Assembly: GCF_003001935.1 (NCBI RefSeq)
Contig: NZ_PVNG01000016.1
Location: forward strand, 124,001-188,000
Source: Nonomuraea fuscirosea
GTDB lineage: Bacteria > Actinomycetota > Actinomycetes > Streptosporangiales > Streptosporangiaceae
DNA: 64,000 nucleotides
Reading direction: 5' to 3'
Below are positions 42,806 to 50,772 of the stretch, one piece after another. Both the position numbers and the translations under genes were made by a program. Position 1 is the first letter of the stretch. The number at the start of each line of letters is the position of its first letter. The notes beneath the pieces are model-generated. The model was not told the origin of the DNA. It searched no databases and worked only from the letters and a program-made list of their open reading frames with translations.

Positions 42806-44137
42806 CAGCAGGGCGTCCAGGACGAAGCGCCCGTCCCGTACGTCATGGCTGAGCGTGCCACCGGCCATCCGGGTGCGTTCGGCCAGCCCGACCAGCCCCA
42901 GCCGCCCGCCCGGCCCGGCCACGACGCCGGCCGGGGCCGGATTGCTCACCCGGATCCGCAGCCCCACCCCCGGCCGCCCGCCGAGCTCGGCCCGCACGGG
43001 GCTGCCGGGCGCGTGCTTGCGGGCGTTGGTGAGCGCCTCCTGCACGATCCGGTACGCGTGCCGCCCCGTCTGCGCCGGCAGGTGCTCCCTGCCGCGCACG
43101 GTGTCGTCCACCTCGACCCGCTGCCCGGCCGCGCGTACCTCCTCGAACAGGGTGTCCAGGTGAGCCAGCGTCGGCTGCGGCGCCTCCAGGCCGCCGTCAC
43201 GGCGCAGCGTGCCGAGCACGGCGCGCAGCTCGTTGAGGGACTGGTGGGCGTTGTCCTGGATCGCCAGCGCGGTCTCGCGCATCTCCTCGGGGCCGAGGTC
43301 CTTGCGGTAGGCCAGGCCGCCCGCGAGCATCGTCAGCAGCGAGATCCGGTGCGCGAGGACGTCGTGCATCTCCTGGGCTATCTTCAGGCGTTCGGCGAGC
43401 TTGGCCTGCTCCACCCGGTGCTCCTGCGCCGCCACCTCCGCGGCCCGCTGCGCGTCCGCCCACTCGCCGCGCCCGCGCAGGTAGAGGCCGAGGACCGTGA
43501 GCACGCCGAGCACGGCGGCGCCGATCGCGCCGAAGACGAGGGTCAGCACCCAGCCGTCCTGCCATCGGGTGGAGGCGAGCGTACAGAACCAGAAGACGAC
43601 CGCCACCGGCACCACCTGCCGCCAGCGGCGGTGCGTGGCCAGGGAGGCGAAGGCGACGAGGGCGGGACCGGTGACGGTGAAGGAGAAGACGGTCGGCAGG
43701 ATCAGCGCCAGCGCTACCGGCACCGGCCACCTGCCACGGAACCCCAGCAGGACCAGCCCCGCCGCGCCGATGCCCATGTCGAGAATCAGCCGGTGATCGT
43801 CGGACCCGGCCCGCCCCGGCCCGAGCGTGGCCAGCACGACCACGTAGAAGAGCAGGGGGAGCGAGGCGAACAGATAAAGCAGAACGGTACCCAGCCGATC
43901 AGCCACCGGCAGCCGGCCGGCCCCTGCGGGAAAGCCACTCCTAGGCGTTGGCGGAGGGTTTCCTGGGGAGGTCGCAGGGAGGGCTTCGGTGGAGTGGGGC
44001 TCCTCGGGGAGCGCGGGGCCGGGGTGGGGTGGTCGCCCGTGCTCGGCGGGCCGGGCGCGCTCGGAGGGCCGTCGGCTGGAGGGCGGCGGCGGCCCCGCTC
44101 CGAGGGACGGCCGGCGCTCGTCGGGGTGGTCCTGCAC
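42791..44137 (-). CDS. Sensor histidine kinase (HisKA_3 type)
   Basis: 448 residues from GTG 44137, though the first 70 are Pro-rich and the real start may be later. Five or six hydrophobic segments (about 85-220) form the sensor, followed by a coiled coil and the dimerisation motif AQEMHDVLAHRISLL with the phospho-His, then the HATPase (HAYRIVQEALTNARKHAPGS; GGRLGLVGLAERTRMAGG). Partner of the adjacent NarL-type regulator. The signal is unknown; a membrane-embedded sensor without an extracellular loop suggests envelope stress or an antibiotic. Confidence 0.9.
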   Translation of the reverse strand: MQDHPDERRPSLGAGPPPPSSRRPSERARPAEHGRPPHPGPALPEEPHSTEALPATSPGNPPPTPRSGFPAGAGRLPVADRLGTVLLYLFASLPLLFYVVVLATLGPGRAGSDDHRLILDMGIGAAGLVLLGFRGRWPVPVALALILPTVFSFTVTGPALVAFASLATHRRWRQVVPVAVVFWFCTLASTRWQDGWVLTLVFGAIGAAVLGVLTVLGLYLRGRGEWADAQRAAEVAAQEHRVEQAKLAERLKIAQEMHDVLAHRISLLTMLAGGLAYRKDLGPEEMRETALAIQDNAHQSLNELRAVLGTLRRDGGLEAPQPTLAHLDTLFEEVRAAGQRVEVDDTVRGREHLPAQTGRHAYRIVQEALTNARKHAPGSPVRAELGGRPGVGLRIRVSNPAPAGVVAGPGGRLGLVGLAERTRMAGGTLSHDVRDGRFVLDALLPWEA

Positions 44138-44276
44138 GTCTCCCAGCCTAGAGACCTCCTGTCCAGGGCTTTAGCACCCCAGGTCCACCTCACTGCCGAC
44201 CGTGGTCCACATTCTCGGCCCCAACGCTGGACCCAGGACCGATGAGATCCGGCCGCCTTTTCGATGAACTTGACCC

Positions 44277-44990
44277 GTGATTGAATTCCACCGCCTCAGC
44301 AAGGCGTACAACGAGGTGAAGGCACTGGACGAGGTGTCCTTCACCGTCCAGCCGGGCACGATCACCGGATTCCTGGGTCCCAACGGCGCGGGCAAGTCCA
44401 CGGCCATGCGGATCCTGGCCGGCCTGTCCCGCCCCACCTCGGGCACCGGCACCGTGCTGGGGCGGCCGTACGCCGAGCTGGAGCGGCCCGGCTACGAGGT
44501 CGGCACCCTGCTCGACGCCGGCGCTCAGCATCCCGGCCGCTCCGGCCGCGAGGTGCTGACCCTGGGCGCCATGATGCTCGGCCTGCCCCGCTCGCGCGTC
44601 GACGAGGTGCTGCGGCTGGTGGGCCTGAGCCCCAAGGAGGGCAAGCGGGCCGTCGGCGGCTACTCCCTGGGCATGCGGCAACGGCTGGGCCTCGGCCACG
44701 CGCTGCTCGGCCGGCCCAGGGCGCTCATCCTCGACGAGCCGGCCAACGGCCTCGACCCCCAGGGCATCCACTGGATGCGCGGCCTGCTGCGCGACCTGGC
44801 CGGCTCCGGGTGCGCGGTGCTGCTCAGCTCCCACCTGCTGCACGAGGTCGAGCAGGTGGCCGACCGCATCGTGATGATCGGCGGCGGCCGGGTGCTGGCC
44901 GAGGGCACCCTCGCCGACCTCGGCCGGGGCCGCGACCTCGAACAGACCTTCCTCGACCTCACCTCCAAGGCCGACCGGAGCTTGGCCTGA
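44277..44990 (+). CDS. ABC transporter ATP-binding protein (ABC-2 exporter)
   Basis: 237 residues: Walker A GPNGAGKS (residues 34-41), Q-loop region, signature YSLGMRQRLGLGHAL, Walker B ALILDEPANGLDP and switch His in LLSSHLLHEVEQVADRI. DrrA/BcrA-like exporter ATPase, smaller than drug pumps with C-terminal extension. GTG 44277 has no clear Shine-Dalgarno. Its permease is 426 bp downstream, an unusual gap filled by an IS200/IS605-like relic. Divergent from the kinase, so likely a target of that two-component system. Confidence 0.92.
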   Translation: MIEFHRLSKAYNEVKALDEVSFTVQPGTITGFLGPNGAGKSTAMRILAGLSRPTSGTGTVLGRPYAELERPGYEVGTLLDAGAQHPGRSGREVLTLGAMMLGLPRSRVDEVLRLVGLSPKEGKRAVGGYSLGMRQRLGLGHALLGRPRALILDEPANGLDPQGIHWMRGLLRDLAGSGCAVLLSSHLLHEVEQVADRIVMIGGGRVLAEGTLADLGRGRDLEQTFLDLTSKADRSLA

Positions 44991-45072
44991 GCACCGCCCT
45001 CATCCCCTACGTGTCGACGATGGGTCCTGGCTTGACCGCCGATCTCGCCTCCTGCGTCGATCGGGGCTTGGC

Positions 45073-45416
45073 TTGATCGCCTCCCCCCTCTTGACGGGAA
45101 GGGGATTCCTACGGTCGTCCGTGAGGGCTTCCTGCTTCACCGCCGGTCGCCCGCCCCGAGACGAGGATCTCTCGTTGAGGTCTTACACCAACTCCATAGG
45201 CGTTTCACCGCTCCGCCGGCCCGGCGGCGAGGGGATGTCCGAGCGCTGTCTCGGCGGCTTGGTTCTCGCGACCGTCGAACACGCTGTCGAGCCGTGCGCA
45301 TCGCGCTGTGCGCAGACGGTGATCCGTCCAGCGGCCTATCGCCTGCAGCCTGTCCTGCTTGACAAGAGTCCGATTTCTCCCTCGCGTAAAGGCGGGGTTT
45401 CTCTCGGAGGTATTCG
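45073..45416 (-). mobile_element. IS200/IS605 (TnpB-type) right-end relic splitting an ABC operon
   Basis: On the minus strand the stretch runs GAAGCAGGAAGCCCTC (around 45132), GTAGGAATCCCC (45112-45101) and ends in GGGGGGAGG, CGATCAA at 45073. This matches the typical right terminus of TnpB elements (GAAGCAGGA, then GGAATCCCC-hairpin-GGGGAGG and TCAA), where the omega RNA lies. Just upstream one frame reads NAYGVGVRPQRE and ends at TAG 45109, like a TnpB C-terminus, but a stop directly precedes it. At the other side (45388-45408) CCCCGCC, TTTAC, GCGAGGG forms a second end-like hairpin. About 344 bp, no transposase left. It may be a degraded copy or a minimal non-autonomous element. The boundaries are estimates. 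Confidence 0.5.
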
Positions 45417-46172
45417 ATGACCACCGACACGCCGACTGCGTACCGCCTTCCCTTCGGGAGGTTGCTGCGGGTGGAGGCCCGTAAATTGCTCGACACGCGT
45501 ACCAGCCTGATCATGATGGGTGTCCTGATCGGGGTGGCGGTGGCGCTCGTCGTCGGCCGGGCCCTGGCCGGTGGGCCGACCGACCTGTTCACCCTGGCCG
45601 GCACGGCCGGGATCGCGTCAGGGACGCTGCTGCCCGTGCTCGGCATCCTGTCGCTGACCGGTGAGTGGAGCCATCGCACCGCGCTGACCACGTTCACCCT
45701 GGAGCCGCGCAGAGGCCGGGTGCTGGCGGCCAAGTGCCTGCCCGTGCTGGCCGCGGCCGTGGCCGGGTGCCTGCTGGCGCTGCTGGTGGCCGTGCCGGCG
45801 ACCGCCCTCGCCTCGGCCGCCCAGGACGGGCAGGTCGTCTGGGAGCTCGACCCCGGCCAGGTGCTGGGCTGGATCGCGACGACGGTACTGTCCACCGCGC
45901 AGGGGCTCGCCCTGGGGCTGCTGTTGCTCAACGCGCCGGCCGCGATTGTGATCTACCTGGTCAATCCCATGTTGTGGAGCTTCGTCGGGCAGCTCGGCCC
46001 GGTGGGTGAGTCGGCAGGGGAGTGGCTCGATCCCAACAGGACCATCAGTGTGCTGATGAGCTCCGACCTGACCGGCGGCGACGCCGCGCGGCTGGCCGTG
46101 TCGGTGGTGCTCTGGATCGTCATCCCCGCTGGGGTGGGCGTTCTGCGGGTGCTGAGGAGGGAAGTGCGCTGA
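45417..46172 (+). CDS. ABC-2 type transporter permease
   Basis: 251 residues, six hydrophobic segments (about 31-50, 62-82, 104-128, 145-165, 168-190, 225-243). It opens with RLLRVEARKLLDTRTSLIMM, typical of ABC-2 exporter permeases, and should pair with the ATPase at 44277-44990. CGGAGGT precedes ATG 45417 by seven bases and is the last sequence before the gene, so translation does not need the upstream ATPase. Substrate unknown. Confidence 0.88.
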   Translation: MTTDTPTAYRLPFGRLLRVEARKLLDTRTSLIMMGVLIGVAVALVVGRALAGGPTDLFTLAGTAGIASGTLLPVLGILSLTGEWSHRTALTTFTLEPRRGRVLAAKCLPVLAAAVAGCLLALLVAVPATALASAAQDGQVVWELDPGQVLGWIATTVLSTAQGLALGLLLLNAPAAIVIYLVNPMLWSFVGQLGPVGESAGEWLDPNRTISVLMSSDLTGGDAARLAVSVVLWIVIPAGVGVLRVLRREVR

Positions 46173-46181
46173 TTTCGCTTT

Positions 46182-46206
46182 ACCGGCAACGTAGATCTTT
46201 GCCGGT
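46182..46206. terminator. Hairpin terminator after the ABC permease
   Basis: ACCGGCAA (46182-46189) pairs with TTGCCGGT (46199-46206) across a 9-base loop, followed by TTC. The stem is perfect and lies 10 bp after the permease stop. The remaining 46207-46437 has no gene; CGTAACGTAGG and similar AT-richer stretches suggest the promoter of the next gene. Confidence 0.6.
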
Positions 46207-46437
46207 TTCATGGGGTTATGTTTGCGTTTGTCCGGTTTGGACCGTAACGTAGGTCTCGTTCCCAGCGAAGGGTCCAGTACTTCACGTCTCGAGGTGGGCC
46301 CCGCCCGGATCTCCGGATCCCGACTCCAGTGGATTCCTCCCGCGCTCCACGCAGCGTCCGTCACGGCACGCTGCCCAGGTTACGTTCGTCCAGCGAGCGC
46401 AAGTTCCCGTCCCCTAACAAAGGACCTGAATTTCTTC

Positions 46438-47007
46438 ATGTCTGCTCGCCTGCGTTCCATCGCTCTGCTCGCCGCCTCCACCGTCACCGCGCTGACCGTC
46501 GGCTCGGCCGCCACGGCGCACGCCGAAACCGGCACCGGCCAGCGCGGCGTTCTGCAAGGCTCGACCACCGCGTCCTACTTCTGGGACGACTCCTCCGGCC
46601 GCGCCGGAGACACCGGTCTGCCCGCCGCGGGCAAGCCCATGCAGAAGGGCCTGGTCGCCAGCCCGAGCTGGCCGCTCATGACCGAGGGCTACGTCGTCTA
46701 CAAGGGCAAGAAGATGCCCTTCTTCGTGGGCGACCGAGGCCCGGGCGACCCCTCCAGCCGTGGTGTGATGCTGGACCTCGACGCCAAGACCTTCGCCGAG
46801 CTGACCGGCGGCCGCTTCAACCCCGAGACCCTGGGCGTGGACGGCATCGGCGGCGAGGGCCACATCAAGATCGACTACGTGGTCACCAAGTGGGGCGACG
46901 GCGTCGGCCGGAAGAACTACCCGGTCGCCTTCTCCACCGGCTCCTGGTCCGAGAAGGACACCAACCCCGTGACCCAGCCGGTGTCCGTCAAGAAGCCCAC
47001 CGGCTGA
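46438..47007 (+). CDS. Secreted protein, possibly double-psi beta-barrel (RlpA-like)
   Basis: 189 residues. Signal peptide 1-30 (SARLRSIALLAASTVTALTV, ending AHA-ETG). The mature part is a small beta-rich protein: GLVASPSWPLMTEGYVVYKG, then KMPFFVGDRGPGDPSSRGVM, LDLDAKTFAELTGG and IKIDYVVTKWGDGVG. The GDRGP plus later Asp/Gly-rich strand recall RlpA/expansin-type or 3D domains, which bind or cleave peptidoglycan, but I cannot confirm the catalytic Asp. AAAGGA lies 12 bases before the ATG. Single gene ending in a 17-bp repeat array and a strong terminator. Confidence 0.7.
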   Translation: MSARLRSIALLAASTVTALTVGSAATAHAETGTGQRGVLQGSTTASYFWDDSSGRAGDTGLPAAGKPMQKGLVASPSWPLMTEGYVVYKGKKMPFFVGDRGPGDPSSRGVMLDLDAKTFAELTGGRFNPETLGVDGIGGEGHIKIDYVVTKWGDGVGRKNYPVAFSTGSWSEKDTNPVTQPVSVKKPTG

Positions 47008-47119
47008 CCCCTCCCACCGGCTGGCGTCTTTCTCCGGCTGGCGCCTCCCGGCCGGTTGACGCCTCCCTCCGGCTGGCGCCTCCCACCGGCTGACCTCTTC
47101 CGCCGGCCGACATGGCCGC
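47001..47119. repeat. 17-bp tandem repeat, seven copies, across the stop of the DPBB-like gene
   Basis: CGGCTG(A/G) recurs at 47001, 47018, 47035, 47053, 47070, 47087 and 47104, that is every 17 bp with one 18; the typical unit is CGGCTGGCGCCTCCCAC. The first copy contains the TGA stop of the upstream gene. The array ends ten bases before the terminator hairpin. Confidence 0.8.
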
Positions 47120-47127
47120 ACGCTCGC

Positions 47128-47161
47128 AAGGGCGCCCCTCCACCGCCAGGGGCGCCCTTTT
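47128..47161 (+). terminator. Strong Rho-independent terminator
   Basis: AAGGGCGCCCCT (47128-47139) pairs perfectly with AGGGGCGCCCTT (47148-47159) over an 8-base loop, followed by TTTT. It terminates the secreted-protein gene at 46438. The 460 bp that follow (47162-47622) contain no gene I can support, only the presumed promoter of the propeller gene. Confidence 0.9.
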
Positions 47162-47622
47162 CGTGTACGGAATGTGTTTCACGGGTCGAGGTGTCGCCCC
47201 GGCAAGCGGCACATCAACGATCCCGGAGTGCAACGCCACGTGCGCCGACAGGCCGATCGCGCGCTGTCAAGGTGAGCCGGCGGGTTGGCGGTGCATGGCC
47301 GGCCTCGCCAACGGGGTGGTGATGCTCCGCGGCGTCTCTGGCCAACGGTTCGGCCGAGTGTCACCGGTGTGCGCCGACGGATCGGTCATCCGCTCTCCGG
47401 CCTGGGTGTTCTCCGGCGGTCGGGACGTGGGTTCGGGCGGCGGCGGCAACATCTACGCCCTGCGCCCATGAGAACCCGGCCCGGCGGCGCCGTCGCGATC
47501 GTCGACACTCTGGCGCCAGATGAGTGATCTACGTTGTAAAGGCGCCCGGCTGAATGACCGTCCGGTGATCCAAGTGGCGTACGGAAGACGAATCAAGGTC
47601 ACCTCTCCGAGAAGGGACTTCG

Positions 47623-48789
47623 ATGGCCCAGCCTCACTGGTTACGCAAGGCTCTCGCGGCCGGAGCGATCCTGGCCGCCGCCGCGGGCGTTCTGGCCCCC
47701 GCATCCTCCGCCTCGGCAGCCGGCGTCTCGACCGCCGTCGTGCCGCCGCCTTACGCGGCTGACCTGCCCGATCTCAGCACCCCGGCCGTGGCCTACGACC
47801 GTGCCGGTCAGCCCGTCGCGACCGGTGCCGCCGTGCGCGGGGCCGATGGCGCGCTGCTCTACAGCGCCCGCTCGGGCTCCACGTTCGGGCCGCTCCAGTC
47901 GCTCGGCGGGGTGATCGTCGGCGATCCGTCGGTGGTGGTGAACTCCTTCGGCACCCACTTCTTCGTCCGCGGGACCGACGATCAGGTCTACACCAACACG
48001 ATCACCCCGTCCGGCGCCGTGACCGGTTACTCGACGGTGCCCGGCCTGACCGTCACCGGCGACGTCGAGGCGCTCGTGCCCAACCTCGCTCCGGCGGGCA
48101 GCCTGCGGATCTTCGCGCGCGGCCAGGACGGCGCCGTGTGGACCAACAGCCTCAGCGCCGGCGCGTGGGCGGGATGGAGCAGTTTGGGCGGCTTCGCCAC
48201 CAGCGACATCACCGCCACCCGGACCTTCGCCGTCCCGAACGACACCGTCCGGGTGTTCGTCCGGGGTGCCGACCACCGCGTCTACGTCAGCAGGGTGAGC
48301 GCCGGCGGCGTCACCGCGTTCGAGCCGCTGGGCGACCTCCAGGTCACCAGCAACATCGCCGTCGCCGAGGACGCCCTCTTCGGTGGCGGCTTCATCGCCG
48401 CCCGGGGCACGGACAGCGGTGTCTGGACGCTCAACCTGTTCACGATCCCGTACGTATGGAAGCCCCTCGGCGGGACCGCCACCAGCGACCCCGCCATCAG
48501 CTTCCAGGGCAACGTCACCTCCCTGTACGTCCGGGGCACCGACGACGCCCTCTACGTCAACAAGGCGGCCTCGCCCGATGCCCCCTACCGCGGTTACGAG
48601 CGGATCGACGGCGCCGTCGCCGGCAACCCGGCGGCGTTCGGCCCCGGCGTCAGCGCGCTGGGGCCCGGCCTCCTGCTGGCCCGCCTAGCCGGCGGATCCC
48701 TGGGCCTGAACGTGGACCCCTCTCCCACGCTCCAGCCGCCGCACAAGTTCGGCGGCTTCACCCCGGTCCCGGGCCCGGCCGTCGGCTGA
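47623..48789 (+). CDS. Secreted beta-propeller protein (PLL/tectonin-like repeats)
   Basis: 388 residues, AGAAGGGA six bases before ATG 47623. Signal peptide 1-33 (KALAAGAILAAAAGVLAPAS, ending ASAAG). The rest is about six repeats of 45-48 residues, each with an F/IxRGxDxxVY/W motif: VRGADGALLYS, VRGTDDQVYTN, ARGQDGAVWTN, VRGADHRVYVS, ARGTDSGVWTL, VRGTDDALYVN. This periodicity is that of fucose-binding PLL-type or tectonin beta-propellers, so extracellular glycan binding is likely; no catalytic residues are evident. Tail-to-tail with a sensor kinase, 21 bp gap. Confidence 0.8.
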   Translation: MAQPHWLRKALAAGAILAAAAGVLAPASSASAAGVSTAVVPPPYAADLPDLSTPAVAYDRAGQPVATGAAVRGADGALLYSARSGSTFGPLQSLGGVIVGDPSVVVNSFGTHFFVRGTDDQVYTNTITPSGAVTGYSTVPGLTVTGDVEALVPNLAPAGSLRIFARGQDGAVWTNSLSAGAWAGWSSLGGFATSDITATRTFAVPNDTVRVFVRGADHRVYVSRVSAGGVTAFEPLGDLQVTSNIAVAEDALFGGGFIAARGTDSGVWTLNLFTIPYVWKPLGGTATSDPAISFQGNVTSLYVRGTDDALYVNKAASPDAPYRGYERIDGAVAGNPAAFGPGVSALGPGLLLARLAGGSLGLNVDPSPTLQPPHKFGGFTPVPGPAVG

Positions 48790-48810
48790 GCACGTTCCAC
48801 GAAGTGCGCC

Positions 48811-49962
48811 TCATGGTCGCTCGCGTCTGCTAGCGGCGCGAGCGACCGTCCGGGCCGTGATCAGGGACGATGCGGGGAACCGCACGGTGATGGACAGACC
48901 GCCTTCCGGCCGGGCGACGGCGGCGAGGGTGGCCTGGTGGGCCTGGGCGACGGCGTCCACGATGGCCAGGCCGAGGCCGTAGCCGTCGCCGCGCCCGCGG
49001 CTTTCGGAGGCGAGCCTCTGGAAGGGCTGGAAGAGGCGCGGGACCTGGTCGCCGGGGACGACCGGCCCGCTGTTGGCGACGGTGAGGGACGCCTCCGTGC
49101 CCGAGGTCCAGGTGGTGACCGTCACGTGCCCGCCCGCGTGGTTGTGGCGGACGGCGTTGTCGACGAGGTTCGCGACGAGGCTCTCGACCAGGCGCGGATC
49201 CCCGGACGTCGTCGCGGGCGCCAGGTGCCCGGCGAGGTCGACACCCTCCCGGATCGCGTGCTCGCGGCGGGAGGCGAGCACCTCTTCGACGACGGAGGAG
49301 AGGTCGACGGCGTCCCAGCGGGTGACGCCGCGCTCGCTGGTGGCCAGGGCGAGCAGTGCCCGGACGAGCCGTTCCTGGTGTTCGCCGAGGGAGAGAGCCT
49401 CCTGACAGGCCGATCGCAGCGTGCCGGCATCGGCGTCCGGGTCGGTGAGAGCGACTTCGAGCAGCGTGCGCTGGCCGGCGAGAGGGGTGCGCAGTTCGTG
49501 GGAGGCGTTGGCCACGAAGTGGCGCTGGGCGTCGAACGCGGCCTGCAGACGGGCGAGCAGGCCGTCGAGGGTGTGGCCGAGCTCGGTCAGCTCGTCCCTG
49601 GGCTCGCCGAGGCCGAGGCGCCGGTCAAGGGTGCCGGCGGAGATGATCCCGGCGGTGGCGGTGATGGCGCGCAGCGGGTGCAGGAACCGGCCGGCGACGT
49701 ACCAGCCGATAGCCAGGGCGACGGGGACCAGCAGGACCAGCGCGACCGCGGATCCCGCGAGAAGCCGGGTCAGGCTGATCCCCGGCCCCGACCCGGTGAT
49801 CACGCCCGGCGAGAGGCCGCCCACAGGGGTGGTCATCTCCACGCTGGCCAGCGGGACGTCGACGAGGACGACCACGAACACCCCGGCCGCGTAGACGCCC
49901 GCCGCGTAGGCGAGCGCGAGCCGGGTCCGCAGGGACCTTCTGGCGGATGTGCGGGCGGTCAT
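48811..49962 (-). CDS. Sensor histidine kinase (HisKA/HATPase, OmpR partner)
   Basis: 383 residues. Two transmembrane segments (about 14-34 and 66-90) flank a short extracellular loop; HAMP (GRFLHPLRAITATAGIISAG), HisKA with HFVANASHELRTPLAGQR (phospho-His), and HATPase boxes (LVANLVDNAVRHNHAGG; GDGYGLGLAIVDAVAQAHQA). ATG 49962 overlaps the regulator's stop, so they are coupled. The short sensor loop resembles kinases that detect cell-envelope antibiotics; the divergent ABC-2-like permease is a possible target (inference). Confidence 0.92.
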   Translation of the reverse strand: MTARTSARRSLRTRLALAYAAGVYAAGVFVVVLVDVPLASVEMTTPVGGLSPGVITGSGPGISLTRLLAGSAVALVLLVPVALAIGWYVAGRFLHPLRAITATAGIISAGTLDRRLGLGEPRDELTELGHTLDGLLARLQAAFDAQRHFVANASHELRTPLAGQRTLLEVALTDPDADAGTLRSACQEALSLGEHQERLVRALLALATSERGVTRWDAVDLSSVVEEVLASRREHAIREGVDLAGHLAPATTSGDPRLVESLVANLVDNAVRHNHAGGHVTVTTWTSGTEASLTVANSGPVVPGDQVPRLFQPFQRLASESRGRGDGYGLGLAIVDAVAQAHQATLAAVARPEGGLSITVRFPASSLITARTVARAASRRERP

Positions 49963-50621
49963 GACGGGCCGACGCGGTAGCCGCCCTCGCGGACGGTCTC
50001 GATCACGGGCGGGTCGCCGAGCTTGACCCGCAACCGGTGCACGGTGTGCTTGACGGCGCTGGTGAAGGGGTCGGCGGCCTCGTCCCAGACGCGTTCGAGC
50101 AGCTCCTCGGCGGAGACGACCAGGCCGGGCACGGCGAGCAGGCATTCGAGCAGCGCGAACTCCCTGGGGCTCAGCTCCAGCCGCCGGCCCGCCCGTGACA
50201 CGGTCCGGCGGGCCGGATCGAGGGTGAGGTCGCCCCACGTCAGCGTGGGCGGGAGCGGCGGGGTGGCGCGGCGGGCCAGCGCGCGGACGCGGGCGACGAG
50301 TTCGGCGAACGCGAACGGCTTGGGCAGGTAGTCGTCGGCGCCGAGGCCGAGCCCGGCGACGCGGTCCTCGATGGTGCCGGAGGCGGTGAGCATCAGCACG
50401 CGGGACTCGCAGCGGCCGTGGGCCAGCCGCCGGCAGATCTCGTCCCCGTGGACGCCGGGCAGGTCGCGGTCGAGGATCACCACGTCGTAGCGGGTGGCGG
50501 CCAGGCGGTCGAGGGCGGCGGTCCCGTCCAGGACGACGTCCACGGCCATGCCCTCGCGCTGCAGGCCGGTGCCGATGGAGCGGGCGAGAACCTCGAAGTC
50601 CTCGACGACGAGGACCCTCAT
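49959..50621 (-). CDS. OmpR/PhoB-type response regulator
   Basis: 220 residues: receiver with phosphoacceptor in YDVVILDRDLPGVHGDEICR (about Asp51) and LMLTASG; C-terminal winged helix with LELSPREFALLECLLAVPGL and VKHTVHRLRVKLGDPP. First gene of the regulator-kinase pair, overlapping the kinase by 4 bp. Divergent from the permease at 50773 across 151 bp. Confidence 0.93.
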   Translation of the reverse strand: MRVLVVEDFEVLARSIGTGLQREGMAVDVVLDGTAALDRLAATRYDVVILDRDLPGVHGDEICRRLAHGRCESRVLMLTASGTIEDRVAGLGLGADDYLPKPFAFAELVARVRALARRATPPLPPTLTWGDLTLDPARRTVSRAGRRLELSPREFALLECLLAVPGLVVSAEELLERVWDEAADPFTSAVKHTVHRLRVKLGDPPVIETVREGGYRVGPS

Positions 50622-50772
50622 CGCCGCTCACCGCCCGCCGTCGTGCGGGCGGGTCGGCCGGACCGGACACGGGATCGGGGTGCCATGGGGCAACGATGTC
50701 AGATCCCCGGTCGCAGCCGGGTCGCGGCGGCCGCGACCTCACCGGAACCGGGTGCCGCGTACAACCGTCGCC

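Noticed and set aside
45137..45931. Minus-strand 264-codon frame over the IS relic and ABC permease
   Set aside because: Overlaps the well-supported permease in antisense and shows no domain; the TnpB-like tail is in a different frame.
46207..46437. Possible c-di-AMP (ydaO) riboswitch before the secreted cell-wall-like gene
   Set aside because: Such leaders precede cell-wall hydrolase genes in actinomycetes, but the conserved internal motifs are not recognisable here.
47162..47622. Short frames between the terminator and the propeller gene (for example 47285-47527)
   Set aside because: No ribosome site, no domain and composition like shadow sequence; left as non-coding.
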